A stretch of DNA of 64,000 nucleotides, taken from contig CM055065.1 of NCBI GenBank assembly GCA_029204045.2, positions 12,599,024 to 12,663,023 on the forward strand, given 5' to 3'. Positions 32,116 through 43,843 of this stretch are shown here, one piece after another. The notes under the pieces are model-generated. The model saw only the letters and a program-made list of their open reading frames with translations. It was not told where the DNA came from and did not search any database. Position 1 is the first letter of the stretch. The number at the start of each line of letters is the position of its first letter. The translations under genes were made by a program, and so were the position numbers. This DNA comes from Tillandsia leiboldiana (Eukaryota; Streptophyta; Magnoliopsida; Poales; Bromeliaceae).

Positions 32116-35049
32116 GGTGCATCCCACTCTTTCTTGTCTCGAGATTTTGCGTGTACCCATAATTTAGGAGGGGCTCCCCTCCGTAGAATAATGTTAGTTT
32201 TGACCCCTGGGGGACCCCTAGAGGCGACCCGCTTTGCACCCTCCTGTTCCATAAAGTTGGGGAGGCTGTCTTGTCCTTGGGATTTAGTGATAATCCCACT
32301 AAAAGAATACGACGTGGTCCTCGGAATGGATTGGCTAACGAGGTACCAAGCAGTGATCGATTGTGAGAAGCGCCAGGTGCGCCTACTAGAACCCGGATTT
32401 CCAGATAATGTATACCTGGCATGTAAGAGTACCACCTTCTCTCAGATCATCTCGGCATCACGGGCAAGGCAACTAGTGGAAGGCGGATGCGTTGCCTATG
32501 TGGCTTCAGTGGACCTGACATCTCGACCCTCGGCCTCGCTCACGGACATCCCCGTCGTAAGGGAGTTCGCGGACGTTTTCCCGGCCGAGCTGGTTGGGAT
32601 GCCCCCTGAGCGAGAAGCTGAGTTCACTATTGAACTGTTGCTGGGCACGCAACCACTTACAAAGGCGCCGTACAGGATGGCGTATGCCGAACTGAAGGAG
32701 CTCAAGGCGCAACTTGAAGACCTTTTGGACAAAAGATTCATTAGGCCGAGCGTGTCACCCTGGGGAGCACCCGTACTCTTCGTGCGGAAGAAGGATGGGA
32801 GTCTTCGGCTGTGTATCGATTACCGGGAAATCAACAAAGTCACGGTGAAGAACAAGTACCCCTTGCCCCGGATCGACGATTTGTTTGACCAACTCCAGGG
32901 AGCGACGGTGTTCTCAAAGATCGACTTACAGTCCGGCTACCACCAACTTAGGGTTCGGGGGAAGGATATACCCAAAACAGCCTTCAGAACCCGTTACGGC
33001 CACTACGAATTCACGGTAATGCCTTTTGGGCTTACAAACGATCCAGCCATGTTCATGGATACGATGAACAGGATTTTCGAGCCCTTCTTAGACCAGTTCG
33101 TAGTGGTCTTCATCAACGACATCCTGGTCTACTCCCGTACGGATGAGGAGCATGAGGAACATCTGCGGAAAATCCTCCAGACGCTTAGGGATCAAAAGTT
33201 ATTTGCTAAGCTCAAGAAGTGTGAATTTTGGCTGCGTGAGGTGGACTTTCTGGGACACATAATTTCAGCAACGGGAATCTCGGTGGATCCCAAGAAAGTA
33301 GATTCGGTAACGCACTAGCCACGGCCAACTACGGTGACGGAAGTCCGAAGCTTCTTAGGATTGGCAGGATATTATAGACGCTTTGTGGAGGGCTTCTAAA
33401 AAATCGCCACTCCCCTGAACTGGCTAACCCGAAAGGGGGAGAAATTCATTTGGACGGCACAGTGCCAAGAAAGCTTCGAGCAACTCAAGGATAGATTAAC
33501 GCGGGCACCCGTACTTACACTACCGACACCCGGCAAGGACTTCGAAGTTTATTGTGACGCGTCACGGAACGGCCTGGGAAGTGTGCTGATGCAGCAAGGG
33601 AAAGTCATTGCCTACGCATCGAGACAACTTAAAGATTACGAGCAAAACTACCCCACTCACGGCCTGGAGCTTGCGGCAGTCATCTTCGCACTGAAACTCT
33701 GGAGACATCACTTATACAGAACCCATTGCAACGTGTTTTCAGATCACTAGAGTCTCAAGTACATTTTCACCTAGAAAGAACTGAACTTACGCCAAAGACG
33801 TTGGCTTGAATTGCTAAAGGATTACGACATATCTCTTCAATATCACCCCGGGAAGGCGAACGTGGTGGCGGATGCCCTAAGTAGAAGGGGTCAGGCGGAA
33901 GAGTTACCCGCAAGCCCCATCACTCAGCAAGACCGCTTAACCGCGGATCTCTCACGTTTGAGGTTGTAGGTGGTACCGGCCGGTGCTGTATCACGACTCT
34001 TGACCCTTGTGGTCAGGCCTACCCTGTTAGAGAGAATCCTTGAAGGCCAAAGGACGGACCCTCTACTACAACTCGAGCGGGACAAGCTTCTTGTGAGTAA
34101 AGAGGGCGACTTCTCGATCGGCACTGACGACGCAATTCGGTACCGGGGACGGATCTGCGTGCCTGACCTACCGGATCTGAAGAGCGAGATCCTGACTGAG
34201 GCACACTGCGCCCCCTATACGGCACACCCAGGTGGCACGAAGATGTACCAAGATCTCAAACAAACCTTTTGGTGGCCTGGGCTAAAGTCAGAGGTGACGC
34301 AACGCGTGGCCCACTGCCTGGTCTGTCAACAGGTGAAGGCCGAGCACCAGCGTCCAGCGGGAAAACTTCAACCCCTACCAGTGCCCGAGTGGAAGTGGGA
34401 ACATATCACCATGGACTTCGTCACTGGGTTTCCGAGATCCCAGCAGGGCCACAATGCAATCTGGGTCGTAGTTGACCGATTGACGAAAACGGCTCATTTC
34501 CTACCCATCCACACGACGTGGACTCAAGACCGTTTGGCGCAGGCCTACATTAGTGAAATCGTGAGGTTGCATGGAGTGCCGGCCACCATCACTTCTGATA
34601 GAGACACCCGGTTCGTATCAAAATTCTGGCAAAGCCTACAACGAGCTATGGGAACCAAGCTACATTTCAGCACAGCCTTCCACCCTCAGAGTGACGGACA
34701 ATCCGAGAGGGTGATCCAAGTACTTGAAGACATGCTTCGTTCGTGCGTGCTTGACCTAGGGGAAGGATGGTCCCGCTACCTACCCCTTGTGGAGTTTGCC
34801 TACAACAATAGCCACCAGGCTAGCATTAGGATGGCACCTTATGAGGCACTCTACGGACGTCGTTGCAGATCCCCTATCTGCTGGGACGACCTGGGAGAAC
34901 AAAAACCCCTGGGTCCGGACATCGTAGAGGAGACCGAATCAAAGGTACGGCTCATCCGCCAGCGACTGTTGACCGCTCAGAGCCGGCAAAAGAGTTACGC
35001 AGACAAAAGGTGCCGCGACTTGGAATTCCAGGTCGGTGAACACGTGCTG
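32116..35049 (+). pseudogene. pol: pol of element E, part 1: protease, RT, RNase H, integrase
   Basis: The frame opens with GASHSFLSRDFA, the second half of the aspartic protease active site (the Asp lies beyond C), then DVVLGMDWLTRYQ near 32310. RT spans about 32560-33320; its FIDD motif reads FIND (33109-33120), so the first catalytic Asp is Asn. RNase H follows (VYCDASRNGLGS near 33550), then the integrase HHCC (near 34200-34330), core (TMDF near 34410, SDRDTRF near 34595, SDGQSERVIQ near 34690) and tail to GEHVL. Stops lie at 33316, 33397, 33748, 33772 and 33967 with no frameshift. From 33970 to 35049 the frame is open. Confidence 0.95.
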
Positions 35050-35810
35050 TGTAGTGTACCAGATCTTGGTATATGAGCAAATATAAATAAAAATGGCAGG
35101 AAATACCATTTTTATTGAGCTTAGAGAAGTAAAGAGTGGTTTGGAAGTGAATTGGGCCCAAATCGGGATAAAAATAAAAAATTTAGAATTTTATATGAGA
35201 AAGTGGGCCCAGATTTTAGCAGAAAATTCACAGTGTCAGAAAATTCTGAAAAAATTCTGGGAGCTCGGTAAATATGTTTTAGGGCCACAGTAAAAGTTTC
35301 GAGTTGATCGGATACCCGGATAGTGAGAACGGGGTCCGCCAGCGATTCTGAATACAGTGAGGCTTTTGGCAAACCAAAAGGGTCCAAATCGAAAATTTAA
35401 AAGTACCTTGAGGTATATCAAGTTAAACCGTGGCTGCCTGTCAAATTTGAGCGAAAACGGGCGAGAAACAGGCGAAAACGGACGAAAACGGGCGAAACGG
35501 GCGAAATCCGGAGTTTGGCCGTACATTCGGGCGCCCGGAAGTTACTGTAGCGCGCCCAAAAAATACTGTAGCGGGCCGGGATTTGGGTACTGTAGAAAAT
35601 TCGGTTCGGCTTTTGCGGGCTAGTTACTGTAGCAGCCTGGATCGGATTGACGCAGCGCCCAAAAGTTACTATAGCGCGCCCGAATCCCGAGGTGGCACGG
35701 ATCCCGAGGCAGTTGGCACAGATCCCGAGGCAATGGCGTGGATCCCGAGGCATGGCACGCGGCGCGACGTACGCAGAGGCGCGCGCCGCGAGGCGCTGGG
35801 CAGGTGGGGG

Positions 35811-36080
35811 CGCGCCACGTGGCGGCGCCCTATTGGCCACAGATGTCGAGGGCGTAGACCCGCGCGGGGAAGGCGCGCGGGCCCGGGCGCGGCGTCAGCG
35901 GGGGCAGGCCACGTGCGGCCTCCCGTTGGCGGGTCAGCGCGACGCGACGTGTCGCTGCGGCCGCGCATCAGCGCGGGCGTGGGTGCGGTCCACGTGGCGG
36001 CCTCTGATTGGCCGCCGTTGTTCCGTGGTCGCGGTGCATGGGTCCAGGGACACGTGTCGTCCCCTGGTTGACCGAGCGAT
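35811..36080 (+). promoter_or_regulatory. ER-stress-element-like modules in the F 5' LTR
   Basis: CACGTG (35816-35821) is followed after exactly 10 bases by ATTGG (35832-35836), and CACGTG (35991-35996) after exactly 10 by ATTGG (36007-36011). On the other strand each is CCAAT-N10-CACGTG. Further CACGTG words at 35910 and 36051 have decayed partners (GTTGG, GTTGA) at or near the same spacing. The modules lie 190-380 bases upstream of the TATA-like site. Confidence 0.65.
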
Positions 36081-36195
36081 GGTGATGTGGCACCCAGCTG
36101 GCACAGCGTGGACGCGTGGACCGCGGTGGGCCGGTTACTGTAGCCGCCCGAATTCTTTTCGGGCGCCCGAAAGGTGCGCCCGAAAGTTGGATTTT

Positions 36196-36399
36196 GGCCT
36201 ATATGGGCCCGAATGGCCCTATTTCTCCTCCTTTTCTCCTTTTTGCTTCACCCGAGCGTACCAGGAGGGGAGCAGGGCGATTCGTGGGGGGGTTTTCGAG
36301 GGCGTGCGAGAGCGCCGTGGACCCCGTGGAGCGCGCAAGGTGTTCCAAGGAGCCGGATGACGCGTGTGCATACGTTGGACGGCGCGACAATGTCGAGGT
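36196..36399 (+). promoter_or_regulatory. TATA-like site and splice-donor-like site of F
   Basis: GGCCTATATGGGCCC (36196-36210) is the best TATA candidate. About 200 bases on, TGTCGAG|GTAGGT (GT at 36398-36399) resembles a plant 5' splice site. Both are repeated in the 3' LTR (57660, 57859). Transcription and splicing are inferred. Confidence 0.45.
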
Positions 36400-36547
36400 A
36401 GGTCCCGTATGTCATTTTGCGGTGTTTTTGGCACAGTTTTGGGTTCTTCCATTTGGATTTTGGATTTGACCCCATGCCATTGTGCGTGTTAGGGACCGAA
36501 CCTTACTGTGCCGTTTTGCTGCTCGGAGTGTTGCCGGGCATTTTGGC

Positions 36548-37028
36548 GCATCGTTTTGCGTGCAAGCTCGTTGAAGACATACACCGTTTTGCGTGCGGAC
36601 TCAACTAACATGCGGTGTTTTGAGCGCAAACTCGAAAAGCATGCATCGTTTTGCGTGCAACATTGAGCAAGGAACGTGCACCGTTTTGCGTGCAAATTTG
36701 AGGTACGTGCTCCGTTTTGCGTGCCGATTGAATTAACGTGCACCGTTTTGTGTGCAGTCTCTAATGTTGCGCACCATTTTGTGTGCGGGGCTAGAAGAAT
36801 GTGCACCATTTTGCGTGCAACCCTAAAGAAAAGCGTGCACCCTTTTGCGTGCAGATTTGAGGTACGTGCACCGTTTTGCGTGCCGGTTGAGTTGTTGTGC
36901 ACCGTTTTGCATGCACCGTTTTGCGTGCAACCTGGATGGACGTGCACCATTTTTCGTGTAGTCTCTAAAGATTGCACCGTTTTGCATGCAGGTTCAGTGG
37001 GCGTGCACCGTTTAGCGTGCAAGCTCGA
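36548..37028 (+). repeat. Diverged array of GTGCACCGTTTTGCGTGCA words in the F 5' LTR
   Basis: About 16 units spaced roughly 30-45 bp share TGCACCGTTTTGCGTGCA, whose ends TGCAC and GTGCA are inverted copies around an eight-base spacer. The sequence between units varies. It lies downstream of the TATA-like and donor-like sites. Apparent proteins on the minus strand come from the repeat. Confidence 0.85.
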
Positions 37029-39079
37029 GGAAAGTTGCAGCAATCGCACGGAGACCAATTGCAAGTGTCTACAAGCAATTGGGTACACCACAAGGCGGGG
37101 GATTCTGCCGAAACTGGGTGACCTCTCCCCTTGCTCTTTTGCTTTTCGATTTAGAAGCATGATAGTAGCCTGTTAGAGGCGTTAGATAATCATGATTAAA
37201 TGTGCATGTATAAAAGGACTCAGATGAAAAGTGCAACTGTTGGTTGCCAGAGATAGAGGATAAAATGTGCATGTGTAAAAGGACACAGATGAAAAGTGCA
37301 ACTGTTGGTTGCCAAAGATAGAGGATAAATTTGCATGTGTAAAAGGACTTAGGAGAAAAATACAAATTCTTGATTTATCTAAATAGATGATAATTGCATG
37401 CGTAGAGGATAAATATTATTTTATGATGGACATGAAAATAATTGCATGCATGAAAGTAATTAGGCATTTATGATTGTGAACATGTTAGGGTATAACCCTA
37501 GGAATAATGTGAGACATAAGGGAAAAGGACATGTTGGTAGTAAGACTAGGAGAAAACCTAGATTTAGGGTTTAATGAGTGACATCAAACTTAGGAGCTTA
37601 TCCTAGGATTGAACGAGTGGCATTGTCTTAGGAGATAACCTAAGGACATTGGATAGAGTGATCAACATAGAGTCAAAGAACTCTAGGATGATTATGACAT
37701 GGAACTTAGGTAAGGGAACCTAAGGTGAACTAGAAGAGTTTAAATTCTCAGACAGGAAATTAGAGTCAGTGTAACTCTAAGTTAAAAGTGGAACAGGAAA
37801 ATAAAGTTAAGTTAACTCTTGGATTCAGTAAGGAATCAGGAAAGTGGGATAAGATCCAAAGGTTAAAGAATTAAACAAATATAATCCTAGAAAGTCATAG
37901 GGTGTCTGGGCAAATGGACAATAACTTTAACTTCAATTTGAGTTAAATAAATGAAAGAGAAATGTTTAAGAGTACATGAGACTCTCTAGATACCCGTGAG
38001 GCAAGACCTAGGGTAATGGATAAATTAATGAAAAAGATAAAGCTTAAGAGAAAGCTAAAAGTGGCTAATAAGCAAGACAAGCAAATTGCTAAAAGAAAGA
38101 GAACAGAAAGAAAATGCAAATGGTGTATTGTGATGAGACTCGTCAGTTTGGGAGCAGGACTCCTTGGGCAGTGACCCGTTGGACGAGATGCTTTTGGAAA
38201 ACTAAAGAAAAAAGTGAAAGAGGTTGCCAGTGGCAATGTGAGGTGAAGGCTCGAGTGAGAAAGAAAAGAAAACCAAGTGCTTAAGAGTAAAGACAAAGAC
38301 AAATGCATAAAGTGCAAGAGGGCTAAGTGCAAAGAGGAAAGAAAATAAAAGATAAGAAAAGATAATAAAACGGGCGTGCCTTCGAAGGTTGGAAATGTGG
38401 TTCTGCGGGACGTAAAGGGCTTGCCCTCTCCCCGGGCGCACCAGGATCGGACGTAAAGGGCAGTGCCCTCTCCCAGGTCGGTGGCCCGAAGAACACATTT
38501 ACTTCGTTGGGGCGGGATAGTACCTTGCGTGTGCTATCGGCAACCTTAGAAATCCTTGTCTTATAGTAGCATGTCTACTAGGCTGGGGCCCATGGGACAA
38601 GAGTTTCCGAGGGTTAATTTTAACTAAAGCACCAGAATGTAAAAAGGAATAAAGTGGAAATATAGTGGCCAAGGTGGCCGGGTTAGTTTAACCCTGTATA
38701 CAGCGGCATAGTGGCCGAGTTGATGGATAGTTGCCTAATATGGCTAGACAGAGTAGTTGTAGTAACCCAGATCCCCGTGTAGCTTTCCCCTATGTTTCGG
38801 GGTGTGGAACACCTGTTAGTGGTGTGTTGGGGCAACAACACGTCAAAGGGATGTGTTGGATGGACTCAGAGAGGGTTTGGAGTCGAACCTGTCTTTCGAT
38901 TGTGTTTGCCAAATTTTAGAAGTGGTTTTAGGCTGTTTGGAGGCCGTATTTGGATTCAGCGTGGAAAAACGCTTGAAAACGGCTATTTACTGGTATTTTT
39001 CTGAGTCCGGACGCCCAAAAACGGACACCTGGAAGTTTTCGGTGCAAATTGGTGCATGGGGGGAGCCGTGGACCGGCCT

Positions 39080-39628
39080 AGGACACGTGGCTGGCTATGA
39101 TTGGGCTGGCGCACGCTGTCCGGTCCATGGAGGAGCGCCGCCGGTGCACGGTGGACCGGCGGGACACATGGCACCCGCCCATTGGCGGGTCTGCGCTGCG
39201 CGGTCCACGGGACCGCGCGGCTAGCGTGTGGACCGGGGCACGCCACGTGGCAGCCCCGGATTGGATGGTGCAGGTGCGCGCGGTGCACCCGCGGGCGCTC
39301 GACTGCGATCGTACGCGCACGCGGGCGCAGACGCGCGGGCGGCGCGCTGACCGCGCCGGCTGGCGTGTCGGGCGAGGCGGCGCCGCGCCACGTGGCGCCG
39401 TGCCAGCGGGCTGGCGCCGAGCCTGGGTGGGACACGTGGCGGCGCCCGATTCGCGGGCGCCGCTGTCCGCTGTTGTGCGGACACGTGTCACACCCGGGCA
39501 GTTTCGGGCGCTGGGCTGGGCTGGGCTGGCTTTCGGGCCGCACTGTGCGGGCCCGAAACGGTCCGGGCGCCTGATTCTTGGGACATGGAGGGAATTTTCC
39601 CAAAAGATTTTGGGCCTATATATATACC
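39080..39628 (+). promoter_or_regulatory. Promoter of G: CACGTG-N10-ATTGG modules and TATA box
   Basis: Exact modules are CACGTG 39084-39089 with ATTGG 39100-39104, and CACGTG 39244-39249 with ATTGG 39260-39264. Variants at the same spacing are CACATG 39165 with ATTGG 39181 and CACGTG 39433 with ATTCG 39449. Extra CACGTG words stand at 39389 and 39482. CTATATATATACC (39615-39628) is a good TATA box. A donor-like AAGAG|GTAAGG follows at 39898. Confidence 0.68.
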
Positions 39629-41406
39629 TCCACCTTCCTCTCTTTCTCTCCTTTTTTCGAAGCTTAGAGAGAGAATGAGAGGGAGAGTCCTTTACAAAAG
39701 TTGCTCCTCTGTTAGTTTTTGATCTCATGGGGGATTTCCAGAATTTTTGGTGGATCGGCAACGGCGATATCGATTTTACAGTACGCCTCGATTTTTCCCC
39801 ATTTCGGCCCGTTTCCATCGCATTTCAGTCGGGATTTTCCTGTTCGCAAACCAGGAGGAGTTTTTTGGCGATTTCTATGACAGCGCGTTCCTAAGAGGTA
39901 AGGCTCCGATTTTCGTGTTCATAACTTCGCCCCGTTTTGCACTTTTGGCATGGTTCCCGAGGCACTTTTGACCCCCCTTTTGCTGTGATGTTTTTGGGAC
40001 AGCACCGACTTGTTTGATTTATATCTTGGCCTAGGAGCATCGGATCAAGGCGTATAAGTACTCGATTTTGACCTACTCGTCGAAAGGAACGCAACCGTAT
40101 TTTTTATGGATTTTTCGAAGCACTGTACAAAGGTGAAAATTTCTCTTTTTCCGTGCTGTTTGGAAAACAGGAAAAGCTGTATTTTTGGGCTTTGTATTTA
40201 CACCAGGTGCGTTGATATGTACAGTTGGGCACTGTTTTCGGCGGATTGCGGCGTTAGAGGACTGTGGACAGCGAGGAGGCTATTTGGGTGTGGATTGCGC
40301 TTTTTGAGGTGGGTGGTTGTTGCTTACCTCACTTTTGACTAACTCACTAGGAGTATTAGAGATCCCCTATTTTAAATATGATAATTGCTATCCTAATTGA
40401 GAACCATGAGTATTGACCCCACAGATTATGTGACAGCTTATCTATGTTAAATTGGGACACTGTTGTTGGATCAAATGTTATATCACAACCTTGCATGCAA
40501 AATAATTTATTATATTGGGACTTCTAAATTTATTCTTCTAAAAATTAGTATTAAGTACTTTCCTTCAGATTTTAAAAAGAGGACAATTGCATGCTTGTAT
40601 GGACATCTAGTTAGGCCACTATTTATTACTACACCATCATATTGGACTTGACTTAGGAGAAACCATGATTGTTTCCTTTCTCCTTTGCATTGGGACTTTT
40701 GATTCATGTTGCTCGAGATTGAGCAGGGGTTTGGGATAGTGTAGCTGGGACCTTGGGGTCGGGGACAAGTGGAACTTGATTATGGGTATTGCGGCAACCG
40801 CGGATAGTAGGCGGTTGACCGGATATTGTTATCTTATCAGATTATGGATTGTGGGGCATTGTGGTAACCGCGGACATTAGGCGGTTAGCCAGATGTTGAT
40901 TACTTTATCAGATTTTGGACTTGTGGGGTGTTGCGGCGGCCGCGGACATTAGGCGGTTGACCGGATGTTTACTTATGCATCAGATTGGGTATCAGATTTC
41001 TCTAGTGGATGGAGTTCCCCACTTATTGAGTACTATTGCATCTGATTGGGGATCGGATTTCTTTAGTGGATGGATTTTCCCACTTTGATCATAGTCATGA
41101 TCCAGTCCTGCTATATTGAGATACTTGACAGAGATACTTGTGATACTAGTGACAGAGATACTTTACTCGTGTGGGTCGCTCCCCTCGAGTGCCACTCCGG
41201 AGTAGGCTTTAGACCGTGACGGGTACCGGTCCATTTGATTGGGATTTCGAGCCTTGTGTGCTGGTCCCCTACTGAGTTCTTGAGTTCGACAGCAGAGCAG
41301 GCAGTACCGGGTTTCATACCGGTCCATCTGATTGGGTCTATTCAGACAGCTAGCATTATAGTTGCATGCATACAGTTCCCTTTGATACTGCATTTAGAGG
41401 CATAGT
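39629..41406 (+). repeat. G LTR, transcribed-side sequence up to the H insertion
   Basis: No gene is seen. A C/T-rich leader (39625-39660) precedes the donor-like site at 39898. Between 40790 and 40980 a unit with GGCAACCGCGGA(T/C)A and GGCGGTTGACCGGATGTT recurs three times, and between 41000 and 41090 GATTTCT(C/T)TAGTGGATGGA occurs twice. Confidence 0.7.
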
Positions 41407-41457
41407 TGTCACGCCCCGGGGTCGAACTGCGACCCGGGCTCGCCAACAGATCCGCCG

Positions 41458-41481
41458 TCTGTGCGGAAACTGCCGCACAGA
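41458..41481 (-). other. U5 hairpin of H (left LTR)
   Basis: TCTGTGCGG pairs perfectly with CCGCACAGA over loop AAACTG. The right LTR has the same hairpin at 50424-50447. Confidence 0.65.
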
Positions 41482-41892
41482 CGAAGCGTCCAACCTGCGA
41501 AAGAGATCTACAGCCATACAAGTATCAGAGCTGAAAAGAAACTATACTGAAGGAAGAAAATAAAGTAACTAAATCACTAAGTAATAAAAGTCCCAATACA
41601 CAAGTCCACTATCTCTCAAAACATAAGTACAATATCACTGTCTAGTACAAAAGTGGGAGCCAAAAAAAAACTACACGGGTAACTCTACCTCTGACTCAAC
41701 AGACTCGGGTAGGAACTAGTCGGCTACACCCTTACCATGGTCTGAAGACTCCGCACGAGCTGATCCCGGGACGGCCGCCTCAGGAACACCTGTCACCACA
41801 GCGGGTGTGAGATCTACTGCAAAGGCAGATCTCAGTGGGTACCGTCGCCAAAACTCACGGTATGCCCACTAAGTCCGCTGGAGGCAAAAACA

Positions 41893-41920
41893 GATAGATA
41901 GATAGATAGATAGATAGATA
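41893..41920. repeat. (GATA)7 microsatellite
   Basis: Seven GATA units here; the sister LTR has six (50859-50882), so slippage occurred after insertion of H. Confidence 0.95.
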
Positions 41921-42645
41921 GTGTATGAATGTTGGAAATGAATCTACCACTATATGCCTCAATGCTATGCTCGAAGGAAACACCATCTAAGAACATATGC
42001 TACAATCACCCGCTCATGTCACCCAATCTCAACGACTGCCACATAGGGTCCAGTCAAGCCTGCGCCTGTCGACTAGGAACGCACCTGCCCACTACCACAC
42101 ATCCACTTGAGGACGGGATTTACGTGGGGCGTCCTGTCCCACTATCTCAATCTCACTCAAGTAGCCACCTGGTAACTCGGCCAGGGGCGAGTAACCACCT
42201 AGTTACTCGGCCAGGGGTTTCAACACATCTACGCGTCCGGAGCGTGACCCGAGGGGAGCGACCCCACCGAGTATCAAACATGTCTCAACTGTCTCAGCAA
42301 GCGGCATATGCAGGCTATAGTCCATGATCAACCAGATCGGAAAAACTCGAATGCTCAAATGACACTACATCTGATAAACCCCGCTAAAATATAAAATAAA
42401 GACCAGTTCTTGAATAAAAGGGGGTTTTTCCCAATTTTATAAAATGGCCCGGGAGCAATAACAATATTAACTAACAGAAGAGTGCACCAACACTGTCCGG
42501 GTTCCCACATACTTACCACGACTGTCCGTCAGTTATCAGATTAATAATGGTCAAAGGGACACGATACCTTTGCATTCGGAAACATTATGGGCATTTCCGA
42601 AATTTGAAAGAAAACCAACCCACCTGCGATCAACCAGCAAAATCG

Positions 42646-43843
42646 TGTTGGTTTTTATATAATAAGGATCCACACGGATCTAAATAGGTACTATCAAACA
42701 ACTAGAGGGGGGGTGAATAGGTGTAATACTTATAAAACCAATCTCAGTGCAAAATAAAAACCAATGCGGAAATAAAAACAGCACACCGAGATATACGTGG
42801 AAACTCCAATCCAGGAGAAAAACCACGGGACCAACACGCAATAACAATCCACTAAGAAAAGAAGAATAACAAGGTGATTACCGACTCCACGGACTCAAAC
42901 CCCTCCTTCAACTTCTTCGGACCTTGCGCTCACCGATTGCACGTCCACTGCACACGTCCGAATCCACGAACGCCACTCGAATCCACGAGCACACGTTTCG
43001 AATCCACGAAACGCCTTCAACACACCGAATCCACGATGCCACGTCGAATCCACGACGCAAATAGCCGATAAAGAATATAGGCTTCGATGGTGATCCTTTG
43101 CTTAGATTCTCATTGAGGAACCGTAGAAGAAATCTCTAAGCAAAGACTAGATCAATTCGACAAAAGATAGATCTTGGAAGAACCGTCGAATTGACCTAAA
43201 AGAGGCTATAAAGAAGAACGATAAAAACCTAGCCTCTAGGGTTGCTCTCAAGTGTTTTATAAATTGATCGGTAGTTTTTGAGAAACCCTAAATGTCTATT
43301 TATAGTTTAGAAACCTTTGGAAAGAGATAAGCATCAAAAACTGACTTAACAGAAATTTTCCCGTACGACGATCCGGATCGGATTTGCGGCGATCCTGACT
43401 GTCGTCTTTTTTCAGCAATTCCTGAAAAAACAAGGTTCGGGATCCGGATCGGAATTCTGATCCGGATCGTAATTCTTATCCGGATCGGAATTCTGATCCG
43501 GATCGGTTCAGGATCAGAAATTCTGAAACTTCCAATTTGTCCAGTTTTTTATTTTTAAGCAATGAAAACTTATCCAAGTGTTTCTAAACCACTCAAATGT
43601 ATTCGGATCACCAAAATTATTTAGTTAAACGTACCTGATCAATCCGAATCCATTTTCCTTAAGATTGATGTAATTGATCCACAATTCTTCTACTTCAATC
43701 TTCAAGACTCAAAACACTGAGTGTCAACTTGAGCTCTTGTTGAATCTTCTCTAAGTCTTCGATTGCTGATTGACAATTTGATCACTTCAAGACTCCGACT
43801 CAACTCAACAACTCAACTACTCAACTCACGAAATATGCCAACA
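42646..43843. mobile_element. Insertion I: probable copia-type solo LTR (1.2 kb)
   Basis: The sister H LTR reads AGCAAAACCGCGCGCC without interruption (51668), whereas this copy has 1.2 kb of unrelated sequence. It begins TGTTGGTTTTTATATAA and ends ATATGCCAACA, termini common in Ty1/copia LTRs. It contains CTAGAGGGGGGGTGAATAGG at 42703, several CGAATCCACGA repeats (42958-43060) and 18-bp GATCCGGATCGGAATTCT repeats (43440-43510). Flanks CAAAATCG and CAAAAAGCCG are similar but give no clean 5-bp duplication. No coding region; element class and strand are uncertain. Confidence 0.7.

Larger units (their letters stand above)
35050..38757 (+). repeat. F 5' LTR, left part
   Basis: It starts TGTAGTGTACCAGATC and ends at the GTAGT target (38753-38757) where G entered. 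The sister 3' LTR is continuous across this point (near 60184-60192). Contents in order: a GGGCGAAACGGGCGAAA-like run (35450-35510), G-box/CCAAT modules, TATA-like site, donor-like site, the GCACCGTTTTGCGTGC array, then AT-rich sequence and an A/G-rich stretch (37900-38400). Confidence 0.93.

Noticed and set aside
36548..37028. CRISPR-like array of short repeats with palindromic cores
   Set aside because: Unit spacing is irregular, repeats are diverged, the array is duplicated in both LTRs of a plant retrotransposon and no cas gene is present.
36489..37160. Minus-strand frame of 223 codons with repeated NGARTSNLHAKRC-like peptides
   Set aside because: It is the translation of the GTGCACCGTTTTGCGTGCA minisatellite; the copy in the other F LTR is broken up, so there is no selection on protein.
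37943..38498. Minus-strand hydrophobic, Phe/Leu/Ser-rich frames (membrane-protein-like)
   Set aside because: They come from an A/G-rich LTR stretch whose complement is T/C-rich. The same sequence recurs at 59375-59930 in the other F LTR, and no start context or domain supports a gene.
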